A DNA stretch of 35,989 nucleotides from NCBI GenBank assembly GCA_031254895.1, contig JAIRTO010000095.1:1-35989 (forward strand), written 5' to 3'. Below the pieces are notes generated by a model. The model saw only the letters and a program-made list of their open reading frames with translations. It was not told the DNA's origin and did not search any database. Position 1 is the stretch's first letter, and each line of letters opens with the position of its first letter. Source of the DNA: Deltaproteobacteria bacterium (GTDB taxonomy: Bacteria; Desulfobacterota; Desulfarculia; Adiutricales; Adiutricaceae). Both the position numbers and the translations under genes were made by a program. This document shows positions 16,424 through 25,907 of the stretch, piece by piece.

Positions 16424-18202
16424 TTAGAACAAGCCCTTGACTTTGCCGGTCGCGGTGTCGACGTCGACGCGGCGATAAGCCGGGTCGGAAGCGGTGCCAG
16501 GCATGAGAGTGATGGCCCCGGCGACGGGAACCACGAAGCCTGCGCCGGCATAGATGAGGACGTCGCGGACGAACAGTCTCCAGCCCTTGGGCACGCCCTT
16601 GATGGTGGGGTTGTCGGACAGAGACAGGTGAGTCTTGACCATGCACAGACCGAGGTTGGCGGTGGCGGGATCCTTCTGGAAGCCGTCGATCTTCTTGAGA
16701 GCGTCCGGGCTGTAGTCGACGCCGTCGGCCCCGTAGACCTCTTTGGCGATGACTTCGACGCGATCCTTGAGGGGCTGGTCGAGTTCGTAGAGGAACTTGA
16801 AGTTCGGCTTGTCGTTGCAGGCGTCTTTAACGGCCTCGGCCAGTTCGATGGCGCCTTCGCCGCCCTTCAGCCAGTGATCGGAAACGGCCACGCGGGCGCC
16901 GGCGTCCACGCAGGCTTTCTTAATGGCGTCGATCTCCTCTTTCGTGTCGGTGACGAAAGAGTTGATGCAGACGACCGGGCTGATGCCGGACTTCTTGACC
17001 ACGTTGACGTGGTGAACGAGGTTCTCGCAGCCCTTGACGACCTGGCCGACGTTAACTTGCTTGTATTCTTCGGGCAGGGGCTTGCCGGGAGCGGGAATCG
17101 GAGCTCCGCCGTGGCATTTAAGAGCCCTGACGGTGGCCACGATGACGGCGGCGTTGGGAACCAAGCCGGAGAAGCGGCATTTGAGGTTCCAGAACTTCTC
17201 GAAACCGATGTCGGCGGCGAAACCGGACTCGGTGACGTGGTAGTCGGCCAGCTTAAGAGCCAGACGGTCGGCCACGATGGAGCTCTGGCCGATGGCGATG
17301 TTGGCGAAGGGGCCGGCGTGCACGAAGCAGGGCTGGCCTTCCAAAGTCTGGAGCAGGTTGGGATTGAGAGCTTCGACCATCCAGGCGGTCATGGCGCCGG
17401 CGACGTCCAGATCTGAAGTGGTGACCGGTTTGCCTTTTTTGTCATAGGCGACGACGATGCGGCCCAGTCTGGCCCTCAAGTCTTTCAGATCAGAAGCGAC
17501 AGCCAGAATGGCCATAATTTCGGAGCTGACGGCGATGCCGAACTTGGATTCCATCAGATAGCCGTCTTGCTTGCCGCCGAGACCGATGATGATCTTGCGC
17601 AGACACTGGGCGGCGAAGTCCATGATGAAGCCGAACTCGACCCTGGTGGGATCGATGTCCAAACGCTTCAGACCGCGTTTTTCCAAAGTGGCGTCGTCGT
17701 AGTTGCGCTCATGCTGCATGCGGGAGTTGACGGCCACCATGCCCAAGTTGTGGGAGTTCATGATGGCGTTGATGTCGCCGGTGAGACCCAAGGAGAAGGG
17801 AGTCAGAGGAACGCACTGGCTCATGCCGCCGCCGGCCGCGGAGCCTTTGATGTTCATGGTCGGACCGCCGGAAGGCTGACGAATGGCGGCGGTGACGGAC
17901 AGGCCCAATTTTCCGAGGCCCTGCACCAGACCCATGGTGGTCGTGGATTTGCCTTCTCCCAAGGGAGTGGGGGTGATGGCGGTGACGTCAATATACTTGC
18001 CGTTGGGCTTGTCGGCCAAACGATCCAAAGCTCTGGCGTAGTCGATTTTGGCGATGTAGTGGCCATAAGGAAGGACTTCGTCGTCGGTGAGTCCCATTTT
18101 AGCGGCGACGTCTTTAATCTTGACGAGTTGCTTTTCAGCCGCTTCGGCGATTTCATAATCCTTGGCGCCTTTGCCAGTCAGTTCTTTCCAGTCTAAAGCC
18201 AT
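16424..18202 (-). CDS. fhs: Formate--tetrahydrofolate ligase
   Basis: Fhs joins formate to tetrahydrofolate with ATP, giving 10-formyl-THF. It is the entry step of the methyl branch of the Wood-Ljungdahl pathway and also supplies C1 units for purines. The 592-residue length is slightly above the usual 555-560. The nucleotide-binding loop [14 protein letters not shown] is near residues 78-91, followed by [19 protein letters not shown] and the ITLMPG segment near the C-terminus. GGAGGA lies just upstream of the ATG. The gene stands alone on its strand, with no folD, metF or acsB nearby, so the sequence does not reveal whether it acts in acetogenesis, formate oxidation or biosynthesis. A long structured leader or separate RNA lies upstream. 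Confidence 0.97.
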   Translation of the reverse strand: MALDWKELTGKGAKDYEIAEAAEKQLVKIKDVAAKMGLTDDEVLPYGHYIAKIDYARALDRLADKPNGKYIDVTAITPTPLGEGKSTTTMGLVQGLGKLGLSVTAAIRQPSGGPTMNIKGSAAGGGMSQCVPLTPFSLGLTGDINAIMNSHNLGMVAVNSRMQHERNYDDATLEKRGLKRLDIDPTRVEFGFIMDFAAQCLRKIIIGLGGKQDGYLMESKFGIAVSSEIMAILAVASDLKDLRARLGRIVVAYDKKGKPVTTSDLDVAGAMTAWMVEALNPNLLQTLEGQPCFVHAGPFANIAIGQSSIVADRLALKLADYHVTESGFAADIGFEKFWNLKCRFSGLVPNAAVIVATVRALKCHGGAPIPAPGKPLPEEYKQVNVGQVVKGCENLVHHVNVVKKSGISPVVCINSFVTDTKEEIDAIKKACVDAGARVAVSDHWLKGGEGAIELAEAVKDACNDKPNFKFLYELDQPLKDRVEVIAKEVYGADGVDYSPDALKKIDGFQKDPATANLGLCMVKTHLSLSDNPTIKGVPKGWRLFVRDVLIYAGAGFVVPVAGAITLMPGTASDPAYRRVDVDTATGKVKGLF

Positions 18203-18295
18203 GAAGATTCCTCCGTAATTTGGAATACTTAAGTTTACTCCAGCCAGGGGTATTCAGCGGCCGGAGTTGGCTCGTGTCTTTCTAACCTGCCTCGG

Positions 18296-18325
18296 AAAAA
18301 AAGGCGCCGGCCGAAAGCCACCACC
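18296..18325 (-). terminator. Second intrinsic terminator in the fhs leader
   Basis: On the minus strand GGTGGTGGC (18325-18317) pairs with GCCGGCGCC (18311-18303): 9 bp with one mismatch and two G-T pairs. The loop is TTTCG and seven T follow. It lies about 95 nt upstream of the fhs start codon. Confidence 0.75.
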
Positions 18326-18365
18326 ATCGTGGTTGATCGAAAAAATGCGCTTGGAAGACGAGCCC

Positions 18366-18653
18366 TAGAAAAAAACGGAATTAGCGTCCGTTTGGTTCGG
18401 AGCGGACCCGTCGTTCAACGTGTAAAGCGAAGTTTGCCCCGCCAAAAGGCAAGGGCAATCCAACCCCTGAGCAAATCGGCCTCAGAGTTCGGGCCTGGAA
18501 AAGCGTAAGCTGCAGGCCTGCCGTTCAAAGTCTCGCCTGGCGCAATTTCGCCGCTGCAGTCAGCGAGCCCAGAAAAGACTTGAAGAACTAGCGATAATTT
18601 CAAAACAAAATGAGGCGCCCATTATTTGACAAGGCACTCGTGTTTCAAGCATG
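18366..18653 (-). ncRNA. Putative small RNA or attenuator leader upstream of fhs
   Basis: A transcript from the promoter at 18660-18687 would start near 18653 and end at the terminator at 18369-18393, giving about 285 nt. Hairpins I can see on the minus strand are a CTCGC/GCGAG stem enclosing GGCG/CGCC, a 9-bp bulged stem AACTCTGAG/CTCAGGGGTT, and TTGCCC/GGGCAA enclosing GCC/GGC. The only open frame (62 codons from a TTG) has no ribosome-binding site. I do not recognise 6S RNA, tmRNA, RNase P, SRP RNA, a T-box, or the ZTP riboswitch often found before fhs. It may be a stand-alone RNA or a riboswitch-like leader with premature termination. Confidence 0.5.
18369..18393 (-). terminator. First intrinsic terminator in the fhs leader
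   Basis: On the minus strand AAACGGA (18393-18387) pairs perfectly with TCCGTTT (18379-18373) around a 7-nt loop, followed by four more T. It lies about 170 nt upstream of the fhs start and would cut transcripts from the upstream promoter at about 285 nt. Confidence 0.75.
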
Positions 18654-18659
18654 GCCAAA

Positions 18660-18687
18660 AGTATAGCATAAGGGCGTTTTTTGTCAA
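18660..18687 (-). promoter_or_regulatory. Near-consensus sigma-70 promoter
   Basis: Minus strand: TTGACA (18687-18682), a 16-nt spacer, TATACT (18665-18660). It has a perfect -35 and one mismatch in the -10. It points toward fhs, whose start codon is about 450 nt away, with two terminators in between. Confidence 0.85.
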
Positions 18688-19394
18688 GAATAATTTTCAT
18701 GTCCGAAGCGGCTAAAGACCTCTAGAGCAATGAGGTATTTAATAAAGAACGCTGTCTTGACCAAATTATGTTGACGCCGACTGAGGCGAGATGGAACGAA
18801 AGGGAGGGCGGAAAGGGAAAGACAGACAAAATAGCCATATTAGATAAAGTCGAATCACATTAGACAGCCAAATTTGAACAGTAGAGACAATGGAAACATT
18901 TTTGTGAGGCTGTGACGACGCGAGAGTGGACAGCGGAAATTGAAGGTTCGAATAAAATTGATTTTATGATCATAAACCTGGCGAGAGAATATATCGAACG
19001 CAGCAATATGGATAAAATATTCCATAAAAAAAATAAATATAGATGTTTAGTTTGTTTATAGATTAAATAAAAGATGATTTGTTATATTTATGATTACAAT
19101 AGCCACGTTATATATATTGAATAAAGAGCAGTCATGTCGAATAGATGGAAATGATTGTTAAAAAGCTGTCTATTTACAAATTAATTGCTTGAATTTAAAT
19201 TATATTTGTATTCCCGATTCGAGAGTTGCAAAAACATCAAATCTAACGGAAAGTATAGACCTAATGCTGGCGCGTGGCGAAACTGTTGGAGCATGGGCCT
19301 TTATGGAGCTCGCGTCGGGTTTTGGGGGACATCCGAGGAACGCTACTGGCTGCGACATGGGCTCAAGCGGACATTCGCTGACCAATTTATAAAA

Positions 19395-20618
19395 TCACTG
19401 AAACCGCAAAGCTTCGATGGGATTTTGCCGAGCCGCTTTCCAAGCCGGATAGAAGCCGAAGAAAAGACCGATGGCCGCCGAGACGGTGAAGGAGAGAATC
19501 ATGGAGGCGGGAGTGATCATGACCGAGGTTCGCCAGACGGCTTGAACCAGAAGAGCCCCGGAGGCGCCCGACAGCAAGCCCAGCAAGCCGCCGGTCAAGG
19601 AGACGAGCATGGCTTCGAGCATGAATTGGGTCTGAATGTCCTTCCGTCTGGCGCCGATGGCCAGGCGGATTCCTATTTCCCGCGTCCGCTCCGTGACGGA
19701 GACGAGCATGATGTTCATGATGCCGATGCCGCCGACGGCCAAAGAGACCGAGGCGATGGCCCCCAACAGGAGGGTCATGGCGGCGGCCGTGGCTTCGGCC
19801 GAGGCCATGACGGCCGAGAGGTTGTTCAAAAAGAAATCGTCGTCCTGCATGGGGTCGAGAATGTGGTGGCGCTCTCTCAGAAGGTCTCTGATGTCTTCTT
19901 CCAGTCTAGGCATTATGTCCGGGGTGACGGCCTTCAGCATGATCATGCGAACCATGCCTCTGAATTGGCTGCCGGCCAGGTAGCGTTGCGAGGAGGTGAG
20001 GGGGACTATGGCCGTGTCGTCCTGATCTCGGCCGTCCAGGCTTTGTCCTTTGGCGGCCAAAAGGCCCTCGACCAAAAAGGGCACGTTTTTGACCCGAACC
20101 GTCTGGCCCAAGGGATCAAGAGAGCCGAAGAGCTCCTTGGCGACGCTCTGGCCCAGCCAGATGGATCGGGAGGCGGTTTGGACGTCCAACTCGTCCATGG
20201 GCCGGCCAGCGGCCAGATCCCAGGATCTGACGGTCAGAAAGTCGCTGTTGACGCCCATGACCATGGTGTTCCAGTTTTGACCGCCGGCCACCATTTGGCT
20301 GTTGCTGTTGACGACCGGAGAGACGGCTTCCACTCCCTCCAGTTGGGCTAGAGCTTCGGCGTCGCTTTCGTTCAAGGTGTGGCGCGTTCCGGAGCCGGAG
20401 CGGGCGCCGGACGTGTTTTGGAAGCCGGCCAGAATGATGAAGACGTTGGTGCCTAAGCTGTCCACCTGTTTTTTGATGGTGACTCGGGTGCCTTCGCCTA
20501 CGGCCAGCATCAGGACGACGGCGGCGACGCCAATGACCATGCCCAGCATGGTCAGAAAGGAGCGCATTCTATTGGCGCCGATGGCTCTGACGGCTTCCAG
20601 GAGCATGGCGGAAAACAT
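19395..20618 (-). CDS. MacB-type ABC transporter permease (FtsX fold)
   Basis: A 407-residue inner-membrane permease of the MacB/LolC mechanotransmission class. An N-terminal transmembrane helix (about residues 20-43) is followed by a large periplasmic MacB_PCD domain. The FtsX domain comes next, with three helices near 275-300, 325-355 and 370-395, and contains the SVTERTREIGIRLAIGARR cytoplasmic loop typical of the family. In E. coli MacB the ATPase is fused to this part; here it is the separate gene upstream. The ATG lies 2 nt after the ATPase stop codon, with AGGAGG in the end of that gene, so the two are translationally coupled. The substrate is unknown; macrolide export should not be assumed from the name. 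Confidence 0.93.
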   Translation of the reverse strand: MFSAMLLEAVRAIGANRMRSFLTMLGMVIGVAAVVLMLAVGEGTRVTIKKQVDSLGTNVFIILAGFQNTSGARSGSGTRHTLNESDAEALAQLEGVEAVSPVVNSNSQMVAGGQNWNTMVMGVNSDFLTVRSWDLAAGRPMDELDVQTASRSIWLGQSVAKELFGSLDPLGQTVRVKNVPFLVEGLLAAKGQSLDGRDQDDTAIVPLTSSQRYLAGSQFRGMVRMIMLKAVTPDIMPRLEEDIRDLLRERHHILDPMQDDDFFLNNLSAVMASAEATAAAMTLLLGAIASVSLAVGGIGIMNIMLVSVTERTREIGIRLAIGARRKDIQTQFMLEAMLVSLTGGLLGLLSGASGALLVQAVWRTSVMITPASMILSFTVSAAIGLFFGFYPAWKAARQNPIEALRFQ

Positions 20619-20620
20619 TT

Positions 20621-21328
20621 TCAGAGCCTCCTGCGGTCTTCGATCGGCGCGTCTTCCACGATGAGACCGTCGTGAAATTTGACCAGACGTTTGGCGCAGG
20701 CGGCCACGTCCGGTTCGTGGGTGACCACGATCAAGGTCAAGCCCTGATCGTTCAATTCGCAGAAAAGACGCATTATTTCATCGCTGGTCTGGCTGTCCAG
20801 ATTGCCGGTCGGCTCGTCGGCCAGAACCAGATTGGGGCTGCCGGCCAGAGCCCTGGCTATGGCCGCCCTCTGCTGCTGACCGCCGGAGACCTGGCTGGGC
20901 CTATGCTTGGCCCAAGGGGAGAGTCCCACCTTGCCCAACATTTCCATGGCCCGGGCTCGTCTGACCGCGCCCGGCTGTTTGGCGTACAGGAGAGGCAGAC
21001 CGACGTTTTCCAGGAGATCGGCCCGAGGCAGAAGGTTGAAGCCTTGGAAGACGAAGCCCAGAAAGCGGTTGCGGCGGTTGGCCAGCTGGTCGGCGCTCAA
21101 AGAGCCGATTTCTTCGCCCAAGAGTCTGTATTCGCCGGAAGTCGGCACGTCCAGACAGCCTAAGATGTTCATGAAGGTGGACTTGCCCGAACCGGAGGGG
21201 CCCATGATGGCCACGAACTCGGCCGGCTCGATTTTGAAATCCACGCCGTGGAGAACTTCCAGATCCCCGGCTTCGGTGACGTAGGACTTTTTGAGAGCGT
21301 TCGTCTCTATGACTGTCTCGGCCGACAT
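20621..21328 (-). CDS. ABC transporter ATP-binding protein (MacB/LolD class)
   Basis: A 235-residue ATPase that powers the neighbouring permease. It has Walker A GPSGSGKST (about 44-52), a Q-loop in FVFQGFNLLPR, the signature VSGGQQQRAAIARALA, Walker B LVLADEPTG and the switch histidine in VVTHE. The ATG overlaps the adaptor stop codon by one base (TGATG), and AGGAGG lies inside the adaptor's last codons, which indicates an operon of adaptor, ATPase and permease. It belongs to the MacB/LolD/FtsE group by sequence pattern. Confidence 0.95.
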   Translation of the reverse strand: MSAETVIETNALKKSYVTEAGDLEVLHGVDFKIEPAEFVAIMGPSGSGKSTFMNILGCLDVPTSGEYRLLGEEIGSLSADQLANRRNRFLGFVFQGFNLLPRADLLENVGLPLLYAKQPGAVRRARAMEMLGKVGLSPWAKHRPSQVSGGQQQRAAIARALAGSPNLVLADEPTGNLDSQTSDEIMRLFCELNDQGLTLIVVTHEPDVAACAKRLVKFHDGLIVEDAPIEDRRRL

Positions 21329-22656
21329 CAGAACCTCCTGCGGCCGGGGGTCAAGAGAGTCCGATCGCCTTCCGGCTGGTTCTCGCCGATGACGACCATT
21401 TGGCCGGGCCGGAGATCTCCGGATCTGACTATGGTCTGGCGCAGGTCGGTCTGGCCCAGAGTCAGACCGACCATTTTGGGCTTGCCGTTCTCCAGCACGT
21501 ACACCCGGCCGTGAACTTCCTGAGAGTCCTGAAGCTGGTTTTCGGCCGCCTCCATGGGGGCGCCCCTGCCGCCGCCCCAGTGCCCGACGGCTCTGTCGCC
21601 GGTCCGTTCAGGGCTGGCGTCGGCGCGGGCCTGACCGTTCGGCGGCTCGTTTCGGAGGCCGTCGCCCGTCGGCCGCTCTTGCGGGGGCTCGGCCGCCGCA
21701 GCCGACGAGACCGAGGCGGCCTCTTCCGGCAGCTGATCGGAAGGGCGATAGTTCAGGGCCGAGTTGGGAACCAAAAGGACGTCGTTTTCGCGGTAAAGCT
21801 CTATGTCGACATAGGCGGTCATGCCGGGCAGGAGTTTTAGGTCGGGGTTGTCGACGTCTATGACCACGTCGTAGGTGACCACGTTGGAGGTGATGGTCGG
21901 GTTGAGGCGGATTTGGCGAAGCCGACCGGAAAAATTCTCGCCGGGGTAGGCGTCGACGGTGAAGACGACGTCCAGGCCGGGCGAGAGACGGCCTATGTCG
22001 GCTTCGGCGAAGCTGGCGTTGATTTGCATCTTGGTCAGATCGCCGGCTATGTCGATGAGGGTGGGGGTCTGAAAACTGGCGGCCACGGTTTGGCCGACGT
22101 CCACGGCTCTGTTGATGACCACGCCGTCCACGGGGGCCAGGATGCGGGTGTTGTTGAGATTGTAGATGTCCTGAGCCAGCGAGGCTTCATGCTGGGCCAC
22201 GCTGGCTTTGGCCATGGCCAGGTTGGCCGAAGCGACGTCGAACTCTTCCTTGGGGGCGGAGCCGTTTTTGTAGAGCTTTTCCTGACGGTCGTATTTTAGC
22301 TGGGCCAATTGAAGCTGGGCTTCCGAATTGGCCAGGTTGGCCCGGGACATGTCGGCTTTGGCTTGAAAGAGCTGATCGTCCAACACCATCAGCAGCTCGC
22401 CTTCTTTGACCGAATCGTTGAAATCGACCAGGATGTTTTTGATCGTCCCGGAAATCTGGGTGCCGACGTTGACGACCATGACCGGATTGATGGTGCCGGT
22501 GGCGCCTACGGCGATCCGGAGTTGTCCTTTATTTACTCGCTGAGCGCGATAGAAATTATCCACTTTTTGACGGGAGAACAGGTTGGGCAGAAAGAAGCCC
22601 AAGATAGCGAGGGCGAGGAGGGCAATGACAATTTTGGCCAGTTTTTTCGGCTTCAT
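21328..22656 (-). CDS. MacA/HlyD-type periplasmic adaptor (membrane fusion protein)
   Basis: A 442-residue adaptor linking the inner-membrane ABC pump to an outer-membrane TolC-type channel. An N-terminal anchor (about residues 5-26) is followed by the first half of a lipoyl-like domain (VNVGTQISGTIKNILVDFND). Next come an alpha-helical hairpin rich in Ala, Gln and Lys (about 105-170), the second lipoyl half (ILAPVDGVVINRAVDVGQTV) and a beta-barrel domain. An unusual low-complexity Pro/Glu/Ala/Gly-rich insert occupies about 305-375, just before the C-terminal segment. No outer-membrane TolC gene is in the window, so a partner elsewhere is needed. nnr lies 89 nt upstream on the same strand and may share the transcript. 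Confidence 0.93.
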   Translation of the reverse strand: MKPKKLAKIVIALLALAILGFFLPNLFSRQKVDNFYRAQRVNKGQLRIAVGATGTINPVMVVNVGTQISGTIKNILVDFNDSVKEGELLMVLDDQLFQAKADMSRANLANSEAQLQLAQLKYDRQEKLYKNGSAPKEEFDVASANLAMAKASVAQHEASLAQDIYNLNNTRILAPVDGVVINRAVDVGQTVAASFQTPTLIDIAGDLTKMQINASFAEADIGRLSPGLDVVFTVDAYPGENFSGRLRQIRLNPTITSNVVTYDVVIDVDNPDLKLLPGMTAYVDIELYRENDVLLVPNSALNYRPSDQLPEEAASVSSAAAAEPPQERPTGDGLRNEPPNGQARADASPERTGDRAVGHWGGGRGAPMEAAENQLQDSQEVHGRVYVLENGKPKMVGLTLGQTDLRQTIVRSGDLRPGQMVVIGENQPEGDRTLLTPGRRRF

Positions 22657-22745
22657 AAATGCACCAGCGGGCTTTCGTCAAACAAAGGAACTAAGGAGTC
22701 ATGACCGCGAAGGGCTGACGGCGGCTCGAGCCTGGAAGGGGCTTG

Positions 22746-24350
22746 TCAGGCGTATGTTGCATTATCCGTGCCAGAGCCGAGAACCTTCTTCCAGGCTTCA
22801 GGCAGACAGGCCTGTATTTCGGTCGGCAAAACGCCTCGGTCGGCCAGCCGCGAGGCGGCGACGTCTCCGGCCAGACCATGGAGGAAGACGCCCAGAGCGG
22901 CGGCGGCCAGGGGAGGAGCGTTCTGGGCCAGAAGACCGGCGACGAGGCCGGCCAGAAGATCGCCGGAGCCGCCGGCGGCCAGAACCGGACCGCCGACGGA
23001 GTTGACGAGGATTTCGCCGGAGGGGGCGGCCAGCAAAGTGTTAGAGCCTTTCAGCACGACTATGGCTCCGCTTTTTTCGGCCAGGGCGGCGGCCGCCGAC
23101 GGCCGATCGGCTTGGACTTCGGCCGAAGTCGAGCCAAGAAGCCTGGCCGCTTCTCCAGGGTGAGGGGTCAGGACTCGGGGCCAAGGAACTTTTTTCAGTT
23201 CCTCCAGTCGTCCGACCAGATTAGTCAAGGCGTCGGCGTCTATGACCATAGGCTTGGCCGCCGTCGAAATCAGACGCAGAGTCAGCTCCTTTTGCTCTTC
23301 GCCTAGGCCTAGGCCGGGTCCGAGACCTAAGGCCTGGGCTTTGGACATGAAATCCAAAATGGGTTCGGCGGCTTTGAAGGACAGGCCGCCTTGGCTGTCT
23401 TCAGGCAGAGAAAGGGTCATGGCCGAGGTCAGTTTGGCTTCCATGACGCCGCTCAGCGAAGCGGGGTGTCCGGCGGTGATGAGGCCGCAGCCGGAGCGCT
23501 GAGCCCCGAGGGTCGACAGGACGACGGCGCCGGTCTTCCCCGGGGAGCCGCCGACCATAAGACAATGGCCGAAGGAGCCTTTGTGCCCGTGTTTGGGCCT
23601 TGGGGGGACAAAGGTCTTGGCCAGAGAAGCGTCAAGCAGTCTGGCCCGCAGACCGGCCTGTTCCAGCATCGCCGGACACAAGCCTATGTCGCCCAGTTGC
23701 AGCTCTCCGGAAAGGGCTGGACCGTCTTGAAGGAAGTGACCCCATTTGAAAGTTCCCAGACTGACGGTCAGATCGGCCGGCAGGACTTCCGGGCCGGCCG
23801 TTCCGGCGTCTCCGGAGAGGCCGGAGCAAATGTCGACGGCCAGAACCCGGAAAGAGCGTCGGGCGGCTTGGGCGCTTTTGAGCGTTCTGGCCGCCTGGCC
23901 GGTTAGGGGACGATCCAGGCCGGTGCCGAAAATGGCGTCCACGACGAGGTCGTAGTCGGAAAAGGTCGGCAGAGGGTCGTCGTCCGACTGCACGAGGCGG
24001 ATGGACAGATTCAGCTTCTTGGCCAGGGCGAAGTTCGGGGCGGCGTCGCCTTTCGGCTCCGCTCCGGGCTTGCCGACGAGGAAGCAGTCGACTGGATGGC
24101 CCAGCGAAGAAAACAGCCTGGCCAGAACCCAACCGTCTCCGCCATTCTGGCCGGGGCCGGCCAGAACGAGGATTTTTTGGGCTCGGGTTTGCAAATCCGG
24201 CCAGAAATCCAAGGCTCGACTAAATATGGAGCGGGCCGCCGTTTCCATCAGGACGAGACCGGCCAGGCCAAAATCGGCTATGGCAATTCTGTCCAGCTCG
24301 CGGCTTTCGGCGCTGGTGGTCACATAAACTGGTTTGGAGGAAAGGGACAT
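22746..24350 (-). CDS. nnr: Bifunctional NAD(P)H-hydrate epimerase / ADP-dependent NAD(P)H-hydrate dehydratase
   Basis: A 534-residue fusion enzyme that repairs hydrated NADH and NADPH. The N-terminal YjeF_N epimerase half (about 1-225) shows GPGQNGGDGWVLARL, where a more usual form reads GNNGGDG, plus DAIFGTGLDRPL and VDICSGLSGD. The C-terminal ribokinase-like dehydratase half (about 240-525) shows GHKGSFGHCLMVGG, LTPHPGEAARLLG and the GGSGDLLAGLVAGLL nucleotide-binding motif. Length matches the E. coli Nnr fusion (about 515). In many deltaproteobacteria nnr sits near acpS or tsaE; here it precedes the MacAB cassette by 89 nt. Confidence 0.95.
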   Translation of the reverse strand: MSLSSKPVYVTTSAESRELDRIAIADFGLAGLVLMETAARSIFSRALDFWPDLQTRAQKILVLAGPGQNGGDGWVLARLFSSLGHPVDCFLVGKPGAEPKGDAAPNFALAKKLNLSIRLVQSDDDPLPTFSDYDLVVDAIFGTGLDRPLTGQAARTLKSAQAARRSFRVLAVDICSGLSGDAGTAGPEVLPADLTVSLGTFKWGHFLQDGPALSGELQLGDIGLCPAMLEQAGLRARLLDASLAKTFVPPRPKHGHKGSFGHCLMVGGSPGKTGAVVLSTLGAQRSGCGLITAGHPASLSGVMEAKLTSAMTLSLPEDSQGGLSFKAAEPILDFMSKAQALGLGPGLGLGEEQKELTLRLISTAAKPMVIDADALTNLVGRLEELKKVPWPRVLTPHPGEAARLLGSTSAEVQADRPSAAAALAEKSGAIVVLKGSNTLLAAPSGEILVNSVGGPVLAAGGSGDLLAGLVAGLLAQNAPPLAAAALGVFLHGLAGDVAASRLADRGVLPTEIQACLPEAWKKVLGSGTDNATYA

Positions 24351-25907
24351 GGTTCTTCGCTTTTGTTGGTTAGGGCAAGTTGAGCATTAAGTCGAGCTCC
24401 AAGTCGAGCTCCGCCATCGGCCTGTTCCTTTTGGCCAACTTGGGCAGGCCGACAAAAGGACGCTTTCGCCTGCGGATCGCTCGCAAATTGGCGACGCAAA
24501 ATGGGCGACAATGGCGATTCGAAGCGGCTTCGGCCAGGCGCCGACAGGCCAAATTAAAATTTTGCGGATCTTTGGTCGCGCCTAAGTCATGAAAAACAGA
24601 GAACCCCTTGGCCGAGATTGGTTCTAGGGGCTCGTTTTTCGGAGACCGCCGTTTCGCCAAAGGTTCAGGGGTTTTTGGAAAATCCCGCCTGACGGCCTGG
24701 CCGCGCAAAAGGAGGAAAACCATGAGGTTAAAGGCGGGGAGGAGGCGTTTTTCGCAGGCGCCGTATCGGCGCCTTGTCGGCGGCGGATTTTCCTCGGGGG
24801 ACTTTCTCTGACCGTCTCGATTAAGCCGGCTCGGGCCTATCCGGATAATCAACGCGCCCTTGTTCGGGGTGGCTCGGCTTTGACGTCGGCAAATCTAAGT
24901 CATCGAACTCGAAGATATAAGCGACGGCTTGGTCTGCAAAAAGGCGTTTTGCGGCGAGCCTCGGAAGATCAACTGGAAATAAGCCGGAGATTGAGACGAG
25001 GAGAGACTTGATTCCAAAATATTTCGCAACAATATCAGATAGTCAAAATGATGACAAGGGATTTGTCAGTCGAGCCGGCTAGGGGCGCCTGGCCGAAAAG
25101 CCTCGGAAAACACTGAAAAATCATCTTTTGAAGCCGATAACCGCAGAATTGATCCGTCTTCGGAACGCCCTTTCTTCAACCGGCCTGGCGACGAGGCCAG
25201 GTTGAGCGCGGCTTTGGCCAAATCGGCCGCTTCCCTGGTCAGTCCTCGGGCCTTCGAATTTTGGCGGCGAGGAGGACTTTGCTCATGAGCTTCTTCCGCG
25301 AAAGACGAAAAACGAGGTCGAGGAGCTTCGCCCGAGCTAAAATGAGACCAAAGCTGAGACATGAAACGAAGGTCTCCGGAAAACGGACATAAGCTTTTGG
25401 ATAAAAATTAGTCTAATTATTTGATTATAAGCTGACAGAAAGTCAGATCATTCTGGAAAATAGGGGCAAAATGGCTTGGGATCTTCGGCGAGGCGAGCTC
25501 CGGTTTAGGCCCTAAAGCGCCCCAAGGCCGGAAGGCCAAGGGGGACGGCCCAGGGGACACGGGGGGGCCATAAAAGATCTGGACGCGAATTGACGTCGCC
25601 AATTCGGCGGGCGTCGGCGGCAATTTGGCCGACTCCTTGCCCATGTCGGCGGGACAGGCGGAAAAAAAACCCTGGCGTCGATTGCGCCTTATGTCGCGGC
25701 CTTGCTTTAAAAGCCTAGGGTTGGTAGACTATCCCGGTTGCCAGGTTTGGCTTGCCGTCTATTTTGGCGAAGAAGGGCGGTCGTCTTTCGGGTCTCCCGC
25801 ACTAGTCCTCCCAACTTGCGCCCGCGCCCAATCATACGACTCTGTCGGCGACAGGGTCCATCCGACGGAGCCCCATCTAGGGGGCGCCCGTCGTTCCGGA
25901 GGACTAT
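24351..25907. other. 1.5-kb intergenic region with little recognisable content
   Basis: I support no firm gene here. One 98-codon minus-strand frame (25066-25362) is listed as a weak candidate. A short duplicated AAGTCGAGCTCC occurs near 24389-24412. A 5-bp hairpin (CTGAC/GTCAG) lies near 25431-25445, next to a minus-strand TATAAT (25425-25430). The remaining frames look like random open stretches in GC-rich DNA. Confidence 0.55.
25066..25362 (-). CDS. Hypothetical small protein (uncertain)
   Basis: A 98-residue frame with no recognised domain: polar, rich in Ser, Ala, Arg and Lys, with a predicted helical middle (TREAADLAKAALNLA). Supporting signs are a GGAG about 11 nt before the ATG and a TATAAT about 60 nt upstream on the minus strand. 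Against it are biased low-complexity composition, no neighbours on the strand and no clear terminator. It may equally be a random frame. Confidence 0.3.
   Translation of the reverse strand: MSQLWSHFSSGEAPRPRFSSFAEEAHEQSPPRRQNSKARGLTREAADLAKAALNLASSPGRLKKGRSEDGSILRLSASKDDFSVFSEAFRPGAPSRLD

Larger units (their letters stand above)
18203..19394. other. 1.2-kb non-coding region between fhs and the MacAB cassette
   Basis: The half nearer fhs contains a near-consensus minus-strand promoter, a hairpin-rich stretch and two terminators, listed separately. From about 18700 to 19250 the DNA is strongly AT-rich with no long open frame. It resembles the tract at 1975-2380. No gene is supported in it. Confidence 0.6.

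Noticed and set aside
18415-18603. 62-codon minus-strand frame in the fhs leader
   Set aside because: It starts at TTG without a ribosome-binding site and lies in hairpin-rich DNA between a promoter and terminators; a non-coding RNA explains the region better.
18366-18653. 6S RNA as identity of the fhs-upstream RNA
   Set aside because: 6S RNA lies beside a folate gene in many proteobacteria, but I cannot form the long closing stem with a central bubble from this sequence, and the predicted length is about 100 nt too great.
24370-24852. 160-codon minus-strand frame upstream of nnr
   Set aside because: Arg/Pro-rich, no domain or ribosome-binding site, and opposed by an equally open plus-strand frame; typical of chance frames in GC-rich DNA.
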